64,000 nucleotides of DNA from Paulinella micropora (taxonomy: Eukaryota; Cercozoa; Imbricatea; Euglyphida), in assembly GCA_009731375.1 (NCBI GenBank), contig BJOX01000278.1, positions 137,789-201,788 on the forward strand. Direction: 5' to 3'. This document shows, in pieces, positions 33,252 to 43,759 of the stretch (the stretch's first letter is position 1; every line of letters starts with the position of its first letter). The translations under genes and the position numbers were made by a program. The notes under the pieces were generated by a model, which searched no databases, was not told where the DNA came from, and was given only the letters and a program-made list of their open reading frames with translations.

Positions 33252-33293
33252 TGGTATATTATAAATTATATATTATTCTAATTTTTAATTTTT

Positions 33294-34718
33294 TTATTGT
33301 TTTACGACACAACGAGACGGATAGATAGACGCCACTTTGACGTATTTCAACCAAGCGGTGATGGCGCGATCTGCGTTATAATCGGCCGCATAACGAAGAG
33401 TGACTTCCGCAGTTCGTGAGTTATTAACCGCCAGACCAGACGCTCCAATGTGTGGAGATTGGTTGAGTGTCTGGATGATGGTAGCAAATCATGAGTTGGA
33501 TGTAAGTCCTGTTTTATCTGAAGTAGAATACCACTTGCGGAAATTTTCAAGAGAAACAGATGAAGACATGTAAGCATCGCGAATACCCATAGTCGCTTGA
33601 AGATTGTTAATATACAATTCGGCACATCCTCGTTGAACTGCCGCCAGAGTATCGGTGCTTCCTCCGATTTCCATCTTCTGTTGCGGAGCATACCAATCAC
33701 CAATACGGCACTGATACTGCTTATAAGGCATTTGAGCAGTTCCAAGGTTATCAATATTAGCATTGTCAGCGAGCACGTTTTGAGTAACGATATACAAGCA
33801 CTGAGCACGAGCAACTGCCTTATTTACTTGAAGATTAAAATCATCGGAGGTGCCCGGATTCGCCTTTTGGTTGTAATATGTTTCATAAGTGTATGGAAGC
33901 CCATCCTTGCTTCCCATCTGTTCAAGAATATTTCTCTGGACGGCGGGAGCAAGAGAGAATGTCTCCAACATAACCACTGGATTTGATATGGTGAAAGTCA
34001 AAGCGGAACCATTAAAACCAGCAGGAATAGAAGAAGTTTCCCCATCATCACTTCCAATAATAGTCAATGCTTCCTGAGGCGGAGCAAATGTCAAGCGAAG
34101 TCTCATACCACTAACCAAAGAGGGAGGAATGAGAGTTTCTTCATTAAACACTCCTGAAAAGTAATGAAGAGGAATACAAACTTTCAAGTATTGGCCAGTC
34201 GCAACGGCCGTGGGAGTATTAACCGCAAAATCAACGACTGAATTGTCGGTAATATTCGTATTAACTTCAACATTTTCTCGTTGTCCCGCCATCTGCGCCT
34301 GTCGGCGATAATCAAAAGGATAATGCCACGGGAGAGTATTTCGCACCAGTTTATTCAAATCTTCAATTCGTTCAAGTTCGCTTCCATCCTTACTTTCCAA
34401 CAAAGATCGTTCAAAAATAGCGGTTGCTGGCGTGTTTTGAAAGCCAATCGCACAATCGTTTGTCCCAGTGGTAACCAACCCGTCGGCCTTGATATCAAAC
34501 GACAAGTAGCAATTCTTTCCGTAAACGAAATCAGTGCTTGCCTGTAATGTAAAAATCATTTCAGTCCCCGACGAACTGCTAAAAGTCTGCTGATCGGAGA
34601 AGTTCTTCTTAAAGATGCTCCCCTGCTCAGTGAGTGCTAGATTTGCTGGCAACTCATACTTGAGGTTGTTGAGGGACATCAACTCCTCGGTGATCTTCAT
34701 GTCTTTGGTTTCACTCAT
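33294..34718 (-). pseudogene. Major capsid protein (double jelly roll), single in-frame TGA
   Basis: From the ATG at 34718, 409 codons run to a TGA at 33489-33491. The same frame then continues for 64 codons to a TAA at 33294, and that tail (SRTAEVTLRYA..) reads as the natural C-terminal strand of the capsid. Total length is about 474 residues, as usual for PLV major capsid proteins. Features fitting the double jelly roll include FTLQASTDFVYGKN near residue 55, LPWHYPFD near residue 130 and PLHYFSGVF near residue 190. The stop would truncate the second jelly roll, so the gene is probably dead unless the stop is an error or is read through. It is the strongest marker that this is a virus of the PLV/virophage assemblage. 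Confidence 0.8.
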
Positions 34719-34780
34719 GGTGGAAATACGTTTGCTTATATTATTGTTGAAAAAAATAATTATTCTAAAAACTAATCAAT

Positions 34781-35185
34781 TTATTCATCTGGCAAAAACA
34801 CTTTTTTTATTTTTCTTACATCCCCTTGTATTGATGTCAAAGCACCATCGCGTGCTTCTCTGCTATCAAGTTGATACTCTCTAGATGTAGCATTCTTCAC
34901 TGCCTTTTGTAAAAATTTCAAACTAGACACGGCAGTATCCAAATCAACAGCATCCGATGTTCTTTTATCGCTAATATCGGGCAACAGATTTTGTAAATTA
35001 TACGTTGAAATTGGATACAAATTTGAATACTCTGTAAGATCTTGATTTACAAGAGGAGCGCCTTTGTCAGACCATAATTCAAAATGATTTAGCATCATAC
35101 CATCACTCACTGGCCTGTTCGCTTCATTGAGATTATTAATAAACCCGCCAGACAATTTATTAGAGGCACGCGTGTTTTTAATCAT
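34781..35185 (-). CDS. Hypothetical virion-cluster protein
   Basis: An intact 134-residue protein between the major capsid gene and another small gene on the same strand. The C-terminal third is charged (DSREARDGAL...KKVFLPDE). It has no transmembrane segment and no recognised family. Its position suggests a virion or assembly role. The AT-rich leader ATATATTTTATACATATAAA lies immediately upstream. Confidence 0.6.
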   Translation of the reverse strand: MIKNTRASNKLSGGFINNLNEANRPVSDGMMLNHFELWSDKGAPLVNQDLTEYSNLYPISTYNLQNLLPDISDKRTSDAVDLDTAVSSLKFLQKAVKNATSREYQLDSREARDGALTSIQGDVRKIKKVFLPDE

Positions 35186-35218
35186 TATATATTTTATACA
35201 TATAAAATATATTGTTAA

Positions 35219-35698
35219 TTATCCTATTTTGTTTTCCTTCATAAAATTAATTAAATGTACAAGGTCTTGGTAAGCTTGAGAATTGATTGTTTGCTTATCA
35301 AGTTCTTCAAACTCCACGTCTGTTAGTCCTTCTGATTGTGGTTCCACTGGTGGTGCGGCGGGAGTTGTTTCTACTGGTAAAGCATTTGGAGGTGGTGCCG
35401 TGTTTGATACTGGATTCGGCTATAAATCGGGTGTTTTTCTGTTTAACGAAAGGTCGGCAGATTTAGATGAAGTAGTTTCTATCGGCGAGACATCGGCTGG
35501 GGCTTGTATTTTCTTTTTTCGTGGCGCTCTTGGTTTAAGTTGTGCGGGAATTTCTCCAGATTTAATCTTATCACTGATTTGAATTATGGATGTATATTCT
35601 GGCGAGCCTTTCTTTGGACAAAACATTCCTTGAATCCCATTCTGTTGGCGATAGATAGATATCGCCTGTAGGTATGGTGTGGTAAATAACTTGCTCAT
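35219..35698 (-). pseudogene. Proline-rich hypothetical protein with in-frame TAG
   Basis: The ATG at 35698 gives a Lys-rich N-terminal region (PRAPRKKK) and a Ser/Pro linker. After a TAG at 35420-35422 the same frame continues through a Pro/Thr-rich stretch to an acidic, helical C-terminus ending at 35219. Total length is about 159 codons. No family is recognised. It sits between the ATPase and the capsid genes on the same strand. Confidence 0.55.
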
Positions 35699-35725
35699 TG
35701 CTATATATATGTAAGTTTTTTTTGT

Positions 35726-36633
35726 TTATTTTTTTAAGTGTAAAATAGTATCAAAATTTTTTCTAAATACTTGGCGTTTATCGGCAACCCTATTATTAAT
35801 AAATAAAAACGAATAAGGGTCTGCTGTTGCGTGTCTAATCAACATATCCATTTCCTTATCGCTTAAATACTGGCTTTCGTGTTCCGTCTTTATTCGTTCA
35901 ATCTCTGATCGCTTTACACCTGAAAATATAGCAATATAATGGGCATTTATTCTCACGTTTCGCGGGATTTGCATGTATGATTGAGTAGTAATCCAAACGG
36001 ATACCTTCGCGTGTGTGGAGGCAAAGGCTATTTCTTGTAAAACTTCGTGTTTAAGAAATTTACGAGATTGAGCAACATCATCACATATTATCAATATCTT
36101 TGGTGCTTTTTCATATCCCTTCGCTNNNNNNNNNNTCTTTGGCGCTTTTCATATCCCTTCGCTTCTATCTTGCTTTTTTGTTCGTCCAAGATTTTTCGTA
36201 ATAGTTCTGGCCTATCTTCTCGTATAATATGATCGTCTTTCAACTTCAAAATGTCTGTGAGCATCTTAGAGGGAGATAAACAAAACATATAAATTTCGTC
36301 CCACCAACCTTTAAGCATGTGCTTATTGCCTAATAGATTAGCAACCATAACCGACTTGCCACTCCCAGTCGCCCCGCATATAATAAACAACCCCATTCCG
36401 GGGAGAATATTACCCTTTTGTATCGGCTTCTCTTTAACACTATCACGTTCGGAGTCAATTGCTTCAATTTGTAAGCCCTTCTTAAATTTTTGTTCTTTTT
36501 TTGGTAATTCAGTTATAATCGGTCGGCTGACTTGAAACTCGTGTTCATGTAATTGTTCAATTTTGCTTCCTTCTAGCGCCGTTCGTAAGAGTGTTTTTCT
36601 TGGTAATCTATTCGGTCTGAGTCCGCGCTTCAT
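35726..36633 (-). CDS. DNA-packaging ATPase, FtsK/HerA (A32)-like
   Basis: About 300 residues. Walker A is GATGSGKS at residues 87-94, and Walker B is the hydrophobic ILIICDD just after the internal gap. A THAKVSVWITTQS segment, with a polar residue ahead of TTQ, is the usual sensor region of viral packaging ATPases. The ten-N gap at 36126-36135 is flanked by the same 28-base sequence (TCTTTGG.GCTTTT...CCCTTCGCT) on both sides. The gap is therefore almost certainly an unmerged overlap and the real gene is uninterrupted. Collapsing the overlap joins GYEK directly to the Walker B strand. The gene pumps DNA into the capsid and lies in the virion gene block. Confidence 0.8.
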
Positions 36634-36642
36634 TTGTTATAT

Positions 36643-39374
36643 CTAAGCGTTGATAAAATAGTTTTGATTATGTCTGTAATTATCGTATTCAACACCCCAC
36701 GGCATAGGAGGATGAGCATAATTGTGGAAGAATGGAGAATACGGGCTTCCAAAAGAATAGTCAGAGGGCGGATTAATTAGCGGTTTAAAATCTTTCTTCT
36801 CCGCCCTTGTTTGTATCTGCGGTGGAATTTCCGATTTGAAGTTTTTAACCAGCCTAGATCTAACGGACGGCATGCGGACTTTGTCAGAGGCTCGCTTATT
36901 CATAACCGCCCTGTTATAGCGGTTCATAATCATATTGTTGTTAGTGTTGCCAAATTGAGTATTGTCATAAAGTTCATACATTGGCGCATCTAGCACGCGA
37001 TCCTGCCGTTCCTTATTTCCTTTAAGCAGTATGTTGTTTTTATTAGTGCCGATACCTCCATTCTGGTCAGATGGTGTAATGAAGCGAAACAGATTTGATA
37101 GTTCCTTCTTTTGTTCTGCGGGCGATTTCCCCATAAGTTTATCTACAAAATCATCAATGGATCGCATAGAATCAACGAGTGCCTGATTTGGTGTCGTGGA
37201 AGGATCTGGGTCTGGATTTTCTTTATACTCTTTCAGTGTAGCATCATCGACTATGGCTTTTTTCTCGCAAAATGGCAATCCCGCCTTAGTTCCGCTTTTA
37301 TACAATCCTGTTTGGACTACATCATCTGCGGGTGCTTTTACATCTGCGGGTTCTTCCTCATCTTCTTCTTGGGGTGGGGCAGGGACAAGTCCTTTACTAT
37401 TATCTTGTGCTGGCTTTAACTTTGGCTCTGGTATCTCTGGCTCTGGTATCTCTGGCTCTGGTATCTTTTGCTCTGGTGGAGACTCTGGCATCTTTTGCTC
37501 TGGCGGTGGTAATTGTATTTTTTTCACTAATGGTAGCGCGGTTTTTTTCATTTCGTTAAAGAGAGTTTTTCCTGTTTTCGCATCATTAGATGAATAAGCA
37601 CGTATCGCTTTATTGTACAAGTCTCTAACTTTACCAATTTCTCCTTCATCTTTTATTTCGGTTTTGTATTTATTATACTCTGATTTTAACTCTGTAATAC
37701 CCTGTCTTGCTATTTTTCTCTCTTTTGGATCATCAATTGTCGCAATCTTTTTTGCTACAAGATACTCTCTAAATTGTTTCTTTTGCTCTATTGTAAGTTT
37801 AGATTTATGGTCATCCTTGATTACATTAAGTAATGTGTCTCGTAGAGTATTTAGTTGTGGCATTTTTATACCAGTGCTTCTGGTCGCATGCGATTCAATA
37901 GCCTTAATACTTTTTCCTTTCCATTCATCAGGTTTTATTTTTGCTTTGGTTGAAGCCTCATTAATAACTTGAATGTATTGTCCTTTTATTTTCTGAGCAG
38001 TTTGTTCGTCTAACCCTTCAAGTATTGAGTCAATAGCACCCACCATGTGCTTTCGTGCTTGTTGGTCGTATTTAATTTCGGCTGGAGTGGTCATTTTTCC
38101 CGATGTTATATTAATATTATTATTATTATTTTCGTTTTTTATTGTTTCCGACGGACTAGACGATATGGTTAAACTGGGCGATGCTAATGGTTTAAGCGAA
38201 CTAGACGACGCGGGTTTGGATGCGGATGCGGATGCAGGTACGGATGTGGTTAAACTGGGAGATGGTGATGGTTTAGGCAAGGTCGGTGATGGTATTGATT
38301 TGGGCGGTGGCGATAATGTTTGAAGTTGTGTAGGGTTTGCGATTATCTTTTCACTCGCGGAATAAGAGTTGGTAATATTTTTGAGAATATTATCAATTTG
38401 GAGGGGTTCATCTTTTTCGTTGGATACTTGTATTAATTCGTTATTTTCCTGTTCAACTTCAATATTTGAGGCTTTTGACAAGTCTTCATTTTTTATCAAT
38501 TTCGGATAATATGTAGAACTTACTTTGGTGGCATATTCGTGCCAATCTCCAAAGAAATCTTTGTAATCCATTTCAGCCTTTTGTTTAGCAATATTTGCTT
38601 TAATGACAAAATCACCATTATCATCAAAATAACCAACGTCTGCTAAATATTTATCATACTTAACCATGAGCGCATCAACCATTGTTTTTACTTTTTTGTA
38701 TTTTTTGGGATTGTCATACATGGTATATGCCATTTCAAAAGGCGCCGTGAAAGCACGTTTCCCTTGAATAGCATAAGCAAATATCGCATATTTTACGTTT
38801 GATTTTAATTCTCTCCATACGCGATTTATGTGGTTCGTGCTTGCGCCACCCACCATCCGCCGTGTCGTTGTTCCACCAAAAACAAATGGAAGTTTTGTGG
38901 CCATATATTTGAGAACTTCTGTGGACGTTTTCCATTCTCGCATCATTAATGCTATTTCTCCCATCAACGAGTGGTCTTTGTTTAAAGGCCGCCGAATAAC
39001 CTTATTTAACTTAAGCATTTCCCATATAAATTTTGCCATAGCCTGACTACCTATAACCATTTCGCTTAGTATTGCGTGAGGAGCATTATGATTGTTTCTT
39101 GCTTTATCTACATTTGCTATGTACATTAAATCCGCTTGATGTCTGACTATCTCGTCTGACGACATATACATAAGATCATGCCTAACTGCTTCATAATCAA
39201 TTCTATTTACTGGTAAATGAAACGATTTAGTGCCCATTCTGCCATTATAACTTAGCGCGAAACGATCTCTCATATTCGTCCCTTTGCAGTTGAAATTGTA
39301 GCCCGGAATGTGCCATTCTTCTTCTTTATACGCTTCATACGGATTAACATCTGCGATTTTTTTTGTTTAGACAT
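36643..39374 (-). CDS. Large virion protein with phospholipase-A2-like N-terminus
   Basis: About 911 residues if started at the ATG at 39374; a one-base shift in the T run near 39355-39365 must be allowed, otherwise the frame starts at 39273. The extended N-terminus has HIPGYNF then KGTN, resembling the calcium-binding loop, and about 35 residues later AVRHDLMY, matching the catalytic His-Asp dyad of viral PLA2 domains. These domains occur in parvovirus capsids and in some PLV proteins, where they help breach membranes. The CGPG of the classical loop is altered, so activity is uncertain. The middle is Lys/Glu-rich with Ser/Pro repeats, and (PEPEI)n-type repeats lie near residue 620. The tail is Pro/Tyr-rich. 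It ends ten bases before the ATPase start. Confidence 0.6.
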
Positions 39375-39421
39375 TTTATCCGCAGTATAATATAAATCTT
39401 ATATTATACGTAATATATAAC
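39375..39421. promoter_or_regulatory. Divergent TATA-rich promoter
   Basis: A 47-base AT-rich spacer with ATAATATAAATCTTATATTAT, itself an inverted repeat, and GTAATATATAAC. It separates the leftward virion gene from the rightward gene at 39422, so both strands have a TATA-like element. Confidence 0.5.
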
Positions 39422-39649
39422 ATGGATGATAATAAAAAAGAAAAAAGCAAAGACGAGCAACAACTTGAAGAGTTGGAAAGGCTAGGGAAGGAAATTGACC
39501 AAATTCGCATCACTCAGAACTTAGTGAATAGAAACCCCAACATTTTTAGAAAACCTGAAAATATCCTTTACCGCTTACCGCTATCAGATAAGCAACGAGA
39601 AGCAATTTATAATAATATAATTAAAGAAGAGGGAAAAAGCGGGAGTTAA
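39422..39649 (+). CDS. Small charged helical protein
   Basis: 75 residues. The first 30 are Lys/Glu-rich and helical, and the C-terminal half contains LPLSDKQREAIYNNII. No family is recognised. It ends four bases before the Cys-rich secreted protein gene. Confidence 0.55.
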   Translation: MDDNKKEKSKDEQQLEELERLGKEIDQIRITQNLVNRNPNIFRKPENILYRLPLSDKQREAIYNNIIKEEGKSGS

Positions 39650-39653
39650 ATAT

Positions 39654-39911
39654 ATGTTATTAATATTATTATTTGTGTTATCTAGATTTGCTATGTCGCG
39701 GACTGCCTGCGACTTTTACTCGCGATACTCAGAAAAAAAGAATGAATCGTGTGCTTATTGTATAAAGCAAGGGGTAGATACTGGGTTTAAGTGTGTTTTC
39801 ATAAATAACGGAAATAATATGTGTCGTAGTTTTGATGAGGCACTGCCTTTGATGTGCGCGGGTGATAATAGATGGTATATGACACATATATATGAATGTG
39901 GTAATTTGTGA
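39654..39911 (+). CDS. Cys-rich secreted protein, family C copy 1
   Basis: 85 residues with a short hydrophobic N-terminal signal (LLILLFVLSRFA) followed by RTACDFYSR and six further cysteines. Copy 2 at 60179-60439 keeps RTACDFYSR, KKNES, CI..G, FKCV, SFDEA.PL.C and YEC. The conserved cysteines indicate a disulphide-bonded ectodomain. In both elements it overlaps or abuts the two-segment membrane protein gene tail to tail. Secretion, or lumenal exposure on a virion membrane, is inferred. Confidence 0.75.
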   Translation: MLLILLFVLSRFAMSRTACDFYSRYSEKKNESCAYCIKQGVDTGFKCVFINNGNNMCRSFDEALPLMCAGDNRWYMTHIYECGNL

Positions 39912-39912
39912 T

Positions 39913-40164
39913 TTACTTCTTACTACCCCCAGAACTTGGAGAGGGTAAAACGATACCTACCATCAACGAAATGAGCCCCACATACACATTAGTTTGATTA
40001 CAATCAAGATTATGATTAGAAAGTTTTACGATCGCTAATGCGATTATTGCTATTATGATCGCCATTTGAAATAAGTATTTAATTAATCTGCTATCCGTTT
40101 TTTTTGTCATACAACAGCAGTCCCAACTATCGGTGTATTCATGCTCCTGCTTCCGTTCCTCATT
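39913..40164 (-). CDS. Two-segment membrane protein, family M copy 1 (partial)
   Basis: Only the C-terminal 83 residues lie outside the gap at 40165-40569; the start is hidden. YTDSWDCC is followed by TDSRLIKYLFQM and then two hydrophobic stretches (AIIIAIIALAIV and VYVGLISLMVGIVL) separated by a short polar loop with one cysteine. The homologue at 59852-60190 in element B has the same layout. The continuous frame through the gap to the fibre gene is an artefact of gap length. Confidence 0.75.
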   Translation of the reverse strand, partial: NEERKQEHEYTDSWDCCCMTKKTDSRLIKYLFQMAIIIAIIALAIVKLSNHNLDCNQTNVYVGLISLMVGIVLPSPSSGGSKK

Positions 40165-40569
40165 NNNNNNNNNNNNNNNNNNNNNNNNNNNNNNNNNNNN
40201 NNNNNNNNNNNNNNNNNNNNNNNNNNNNNNNNNNNNNNNNNNNNNNNNNNNNNNNNNNNNNNNNNNNNNNNNNNNNNNNNNNNNNNNNNNNNNNNNNNNN
40301 NNNNNNNNNNNNNNNNNNNNNNNNNNNNNNNNNNNNNNNNNNNNNNNNNNNNNNNNNNNNNNNNNNNNNNNNNNNNNNNNNNNNNNNNNNNNNNNNNNNN
40401 NNNNNNNNNNNNNNNNNNNNNNNNNNNNNNNNNNNNNNNNNNNNNNNNNNNNNNNNNNNNNNNNNNNNNNNNNNNNNNNNNNNNNNNNNNNNNNNNNNNN
40501 NNNNNNNNNNNNNNNNNNNNNNNNNNNNNNNNNNNNNNNNNNNNNNNNNNNNNNNNNNNNNNNNNNNNN
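40165..40569. other. Assembly gap
   Basis: N run that hides the end of the fibre gene and the start of the membrane protein gene. Confidence 0.99.
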
Positions 40570-42358
40570 AAAACCGCCAAAATCTAGCATATCCATTTCT
40601 GTTAGTATTTCTTCTAATTCCTGTGCTATTAAGCCAGTCCTACATTTCTTGTTGTCATCAATCATACGATAGCATACTGGATTTAACTTATTAATAAAAT
40701 CTAAGCCTAAACATTCCTTTATATCTTCTTTTTTTCTCCTGTCTGAATATTGAATTGGATTAGACAATACCCATAACTGCCCATCGCTTGCTCTTAATGA
40801 CATTAAAGCAGTATTTGAATTATTCTCCCATATGAACCCACTCGTTGAAGAATCATTCACTCTAAATCTAATAGCATAAGAAGTTAATCCTCCTCCTTCT
40901 CCTGCTGGCGCTGTTCCTCCACTTAATGATTTATTATTCCCAGACTGAGACATATAAATCCCCCAGTTTGAATCAGTAGCATCCCATACAAATATTCCTC
41001 TCGCATTCGTCCCGTCTGTTTGTCCTTGAATTGCTATTTTTGCCCCATTAGTTGATGCTAATGCCGATGATAGCACCCCAGAATATGTAATTCCCGCATT
41101 TGCCGTAATCAATCCTTTTGTCCATAAAGTCCCATTGAGTCCATTCAACGACATCAACAATTGCTCTGCTGAATTCTCCCATACAAAACCCATCGTAGCA
41201 TCATTAGCCACTCTAAAACGAAAAGCATATGAACTAAAATCATTTCCTAAAACAGCCAAACCATTTGCCAAACTTCTAGTGTTTCCACCTCCGCCAGATG
41301 CTGCATAAATTCCCCAACTCGTATTAGTGGTATTCCATAGAAATATTCCTTTTGCATTTGTTCCGTCTGTTATTCCCTGAACTCCTATTTTCGCTCCACT
41401 GGCATTCGTTGCTGATGTTAGTGTGCCAGTATATGTAATCCCCGCACTCGCAGTTATTAATCCTGCTGTGCTTATATTCATCGCCTCAGACCATGTTATA
41501 TTGCTTCCTGCTGTTATTCCTGATTTATAGTTAAAAGCAAGTTTGTTTGAGATTTTGTATATTTGAAAGTTTGAGCCAGAATTACTTGATTTCCAACTTC
41601 CACTTGAGTCATAATAAGCATCAAAACTTAAGCCTATGTTATCATGTGTCCAGTTCAATAATTGACAAGTTGGATAAGCATCCGCCGTTGTTATTGCTTG
41701 TAAGTGTGCACCTCCAATATTTGAAGCCGTTCCATATAATTCTAAACCACCTGACGCCCCTGCGCCTTTCGTTGTATTACCTATGATTATTGGTTTGCCT
41801 GACGATGTTGTTATTTTGTCGCTCGCCGTTAATGTTGTTGTAGTCATACCAGCAGTTGCCGTTAATGTAGTTCCCGTTATTGTTCCACCATTTGTTATAT
41901 TGTTTGAGTTCATATCCAAAGCACCATAAAACCGCATACCGCCAGCATTGTTAAAACGGACAATGTCAGACGAAGCACTTTTATTATCCAAAAGTTTTGA
42001 AATATAAAGTCCCGCCCCTTTTACATCAGATGCTACATTCGTAAATACATAACCTCGTTGGTTCGCGGTTCCACTTGTAGCAGTATTTAGAGTAAATAAG
42101 AAATATTGATAATCACCTGATGTCTGTGAAAAGAATATATCTCCTCCATTTTGGTTTAATATCCTCGCCCCATTATATGTTATATTTCCACCATTAGTGA
42201 TAGTTTGATTATTAAAATCAGCATTGTTCGTTAAAGTTAGATATTTTATCGTAGTGCTTGTCCCGTTGAATGTTTTAATTCCAGTTATTGTTTGGTCTCC
42301 TGTTAGTTTTACATTTTGCCCGTCCAATGTGTCCGCATACCCTTTTGTCGCTCCGTCC
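40570..42358 (-). pseudogene. Fibre protein with S74 chaperone domain, truncated at both ends
   Basis: Reading leftward from the junction at 42358, the gene begins inside the repeat region (DGATKGYADTLDGQN). It runs through beta-rich Gly/Thr/Asn repeats and reaches SDRRKKEDIKE then TGLIAQELEE, the signature of the Peptidase_S74 intramolecular chaperone that trimerises and then cleaves itself from fibre tips. The first roughly 500 bases are near-identical to 58066-58560 of element B, after which the two diverge. The 5' portion, equivalent to 56505-58065, is missing. The C-terminus is lost in the gap. The gene would encode the receptor-binding fibre. Confidence 0.75.
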
Positions 42359-42365
42359 GGGACCA
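42340..42365. other. Junction of element A fibre gene with GC-rich LRR gene
   Basis: On the minus strand, GC-rich leucine-rich-repeat sequence (LRGLPDRLVP) passes directly into viral DGATKGYADT in the same frame. Similarity to the second fibre copy starts at GGACGGAGCGAC. The change in base composition is abrupt. It is either a recombination breakpoint or an assembly chimera. Confidence 0.7.
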
Positions 42366-43381
42366 GCCGGTCGGGCAGCCCCCTTAGCGACTGCAGGCTG
42401 ACCGCCCTAAGCTCCAGCGACCGCAGCCCGGGCAAACTCGCCAGCGGGCCGAGCGAAGGCAGCTCGGCATTCATGAGCACCAGCTACTCTAGCACGCAGC
42501 CCTGCCAGAGCCGCGCGTCTACGTCCAGCCAGGCATTGGACGGCCTCGCCGATTCCAGCTCCAGCTTGCGCAGCTTCATTTCCTTGATAAACACCAGCAG
42601 CTGCCCCAACTCCCACGGCGTAGAGGCCCGGTACAGCAAGGACAGTTCTTGGAGCCCGCGCAGGCGTCGCACGTGCACGAGCGCAATATAGCCAAAGGCC
42701 CTTGAGCGCGGCAGGTGCAGCGCGCGCAACTGTCGCAGGCCGCCCAGACAAACATCAGGGCGCCAGCCGTCGGGCGCCCAGAATTCGGTCAGATTCCGCG
42801 CGAGCGTCGCGAAGCGCAGGTACTCGGTTTGTGCAAAGAACGAGCCGGACAGGTCTAAACGGGTCAACGAGGGCAGGCGCGCAAGAAAGCACAGGTTGCC
42901 TATGCCGCGTCACCAGTGCAGCCGCAGGGTGTGCAAATGTCGCAGGGGCCCAAAAATAGTCAGCAAGGGCACGGAGCCCAGGTCACAGCAGTCTAGCGTC
43001 AGTTCCCGCAGCTGTGGTAGCGGCATGGCAGCTAGGCAAGCGGTGTGTTTCCAGCTGATAACGCACAGGCTCGTGGTGCAGGGGAAGTGGCGCGCACTCG
43101 GCGGGTGACGAGGGCCCCGACAGTACCTGGTTGACTGTTACTCGGCCGAGCGTGCTGCCGTGTAGTGCTAACGACCGCCGCCCCGCGGCGGTCGGGAAGC
43201 ACGGCAGGTCGAGCCGCGCGGGCCAGCGCAGGAGGTTGTGCCCCCACAGGCCCGTGCTGGACACGCCAAGCAGCGCAAACAAATGTCGGTGCTCCAGGAA
43301 GCTGAGCACAACCACGACCAGGTCGTGCGGCAGTGGCATGGCGTCGTCGCGACAGGGGCGTGGCCGCTTTTTCTTCTTCAT
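42359..43381 (-). pseudogene. F-box/leucine-rich-repeat protein, broken
   Basis: The ATG at 43381 gives a Lys/Arg-rich start and then an F-box (MPLPHDLVVVVLSFLEHRHLFALL..VS, about residues 15-45). After a frameshift near 43100 come leucine-rich repeats: LRELTLDCCDL, LHTLRLHW, LTRLDLSGS, LRALHLPRS, LQELSLLY, LRKLELES and LRSLELRAVS. In-frame stops interrupt it at about 42907 (TGA after LRLHW) and 42488 (TAG). F-box/LRR proteins recruit substrates to SCF ubiquitin ligases. The sequence is GC-rich, unlike the viral DNA. The 3' end is replaced by the element A fibre gene. Confidence 0.7.
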
Positions 43382-43479
43382 ACACTTTTGGCGCGCACAC
43401 AAGAACACGAAAGAAAACCTTTGCCTTTCCCCGGCTCCAAGCGCTTGCTAAGTCCTTTTTTTTGGGGGGGGGGCCGCAC

Positions 43480-43610
<131 letters not shown>

Positions 43611-43759
43611 GCTTTTTTCTCTTTCCTTTTGTTTTCCTTTTTTCCCCCTCTCCCCATTTCTCTACTTTTTTTTGTCTGGTTCCCTTTTTTATAAAAAATT
43701 GTCTGGACTTGAGCAAAAGACGAGGGCGGAAAAGCAGGGGAAGGAGTTTTTTTTTGCCA

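Noticed and set aside
30434-33491. UGA recoded as tryptophan in element A
   Set aside because: TGG is used for Trp in the same genes, and other genes here are broken by TAG, TAA and frameshifts. Decay is simpler, so it is kept only as a question.
39913-42480. A single 855-codon gene joining LRR, fibre and membrane protein
   Set aside because: The frame crosses a gap of arbitrary length and a composition break. Element B shows that the fibre and the membrane protein are separate genes.
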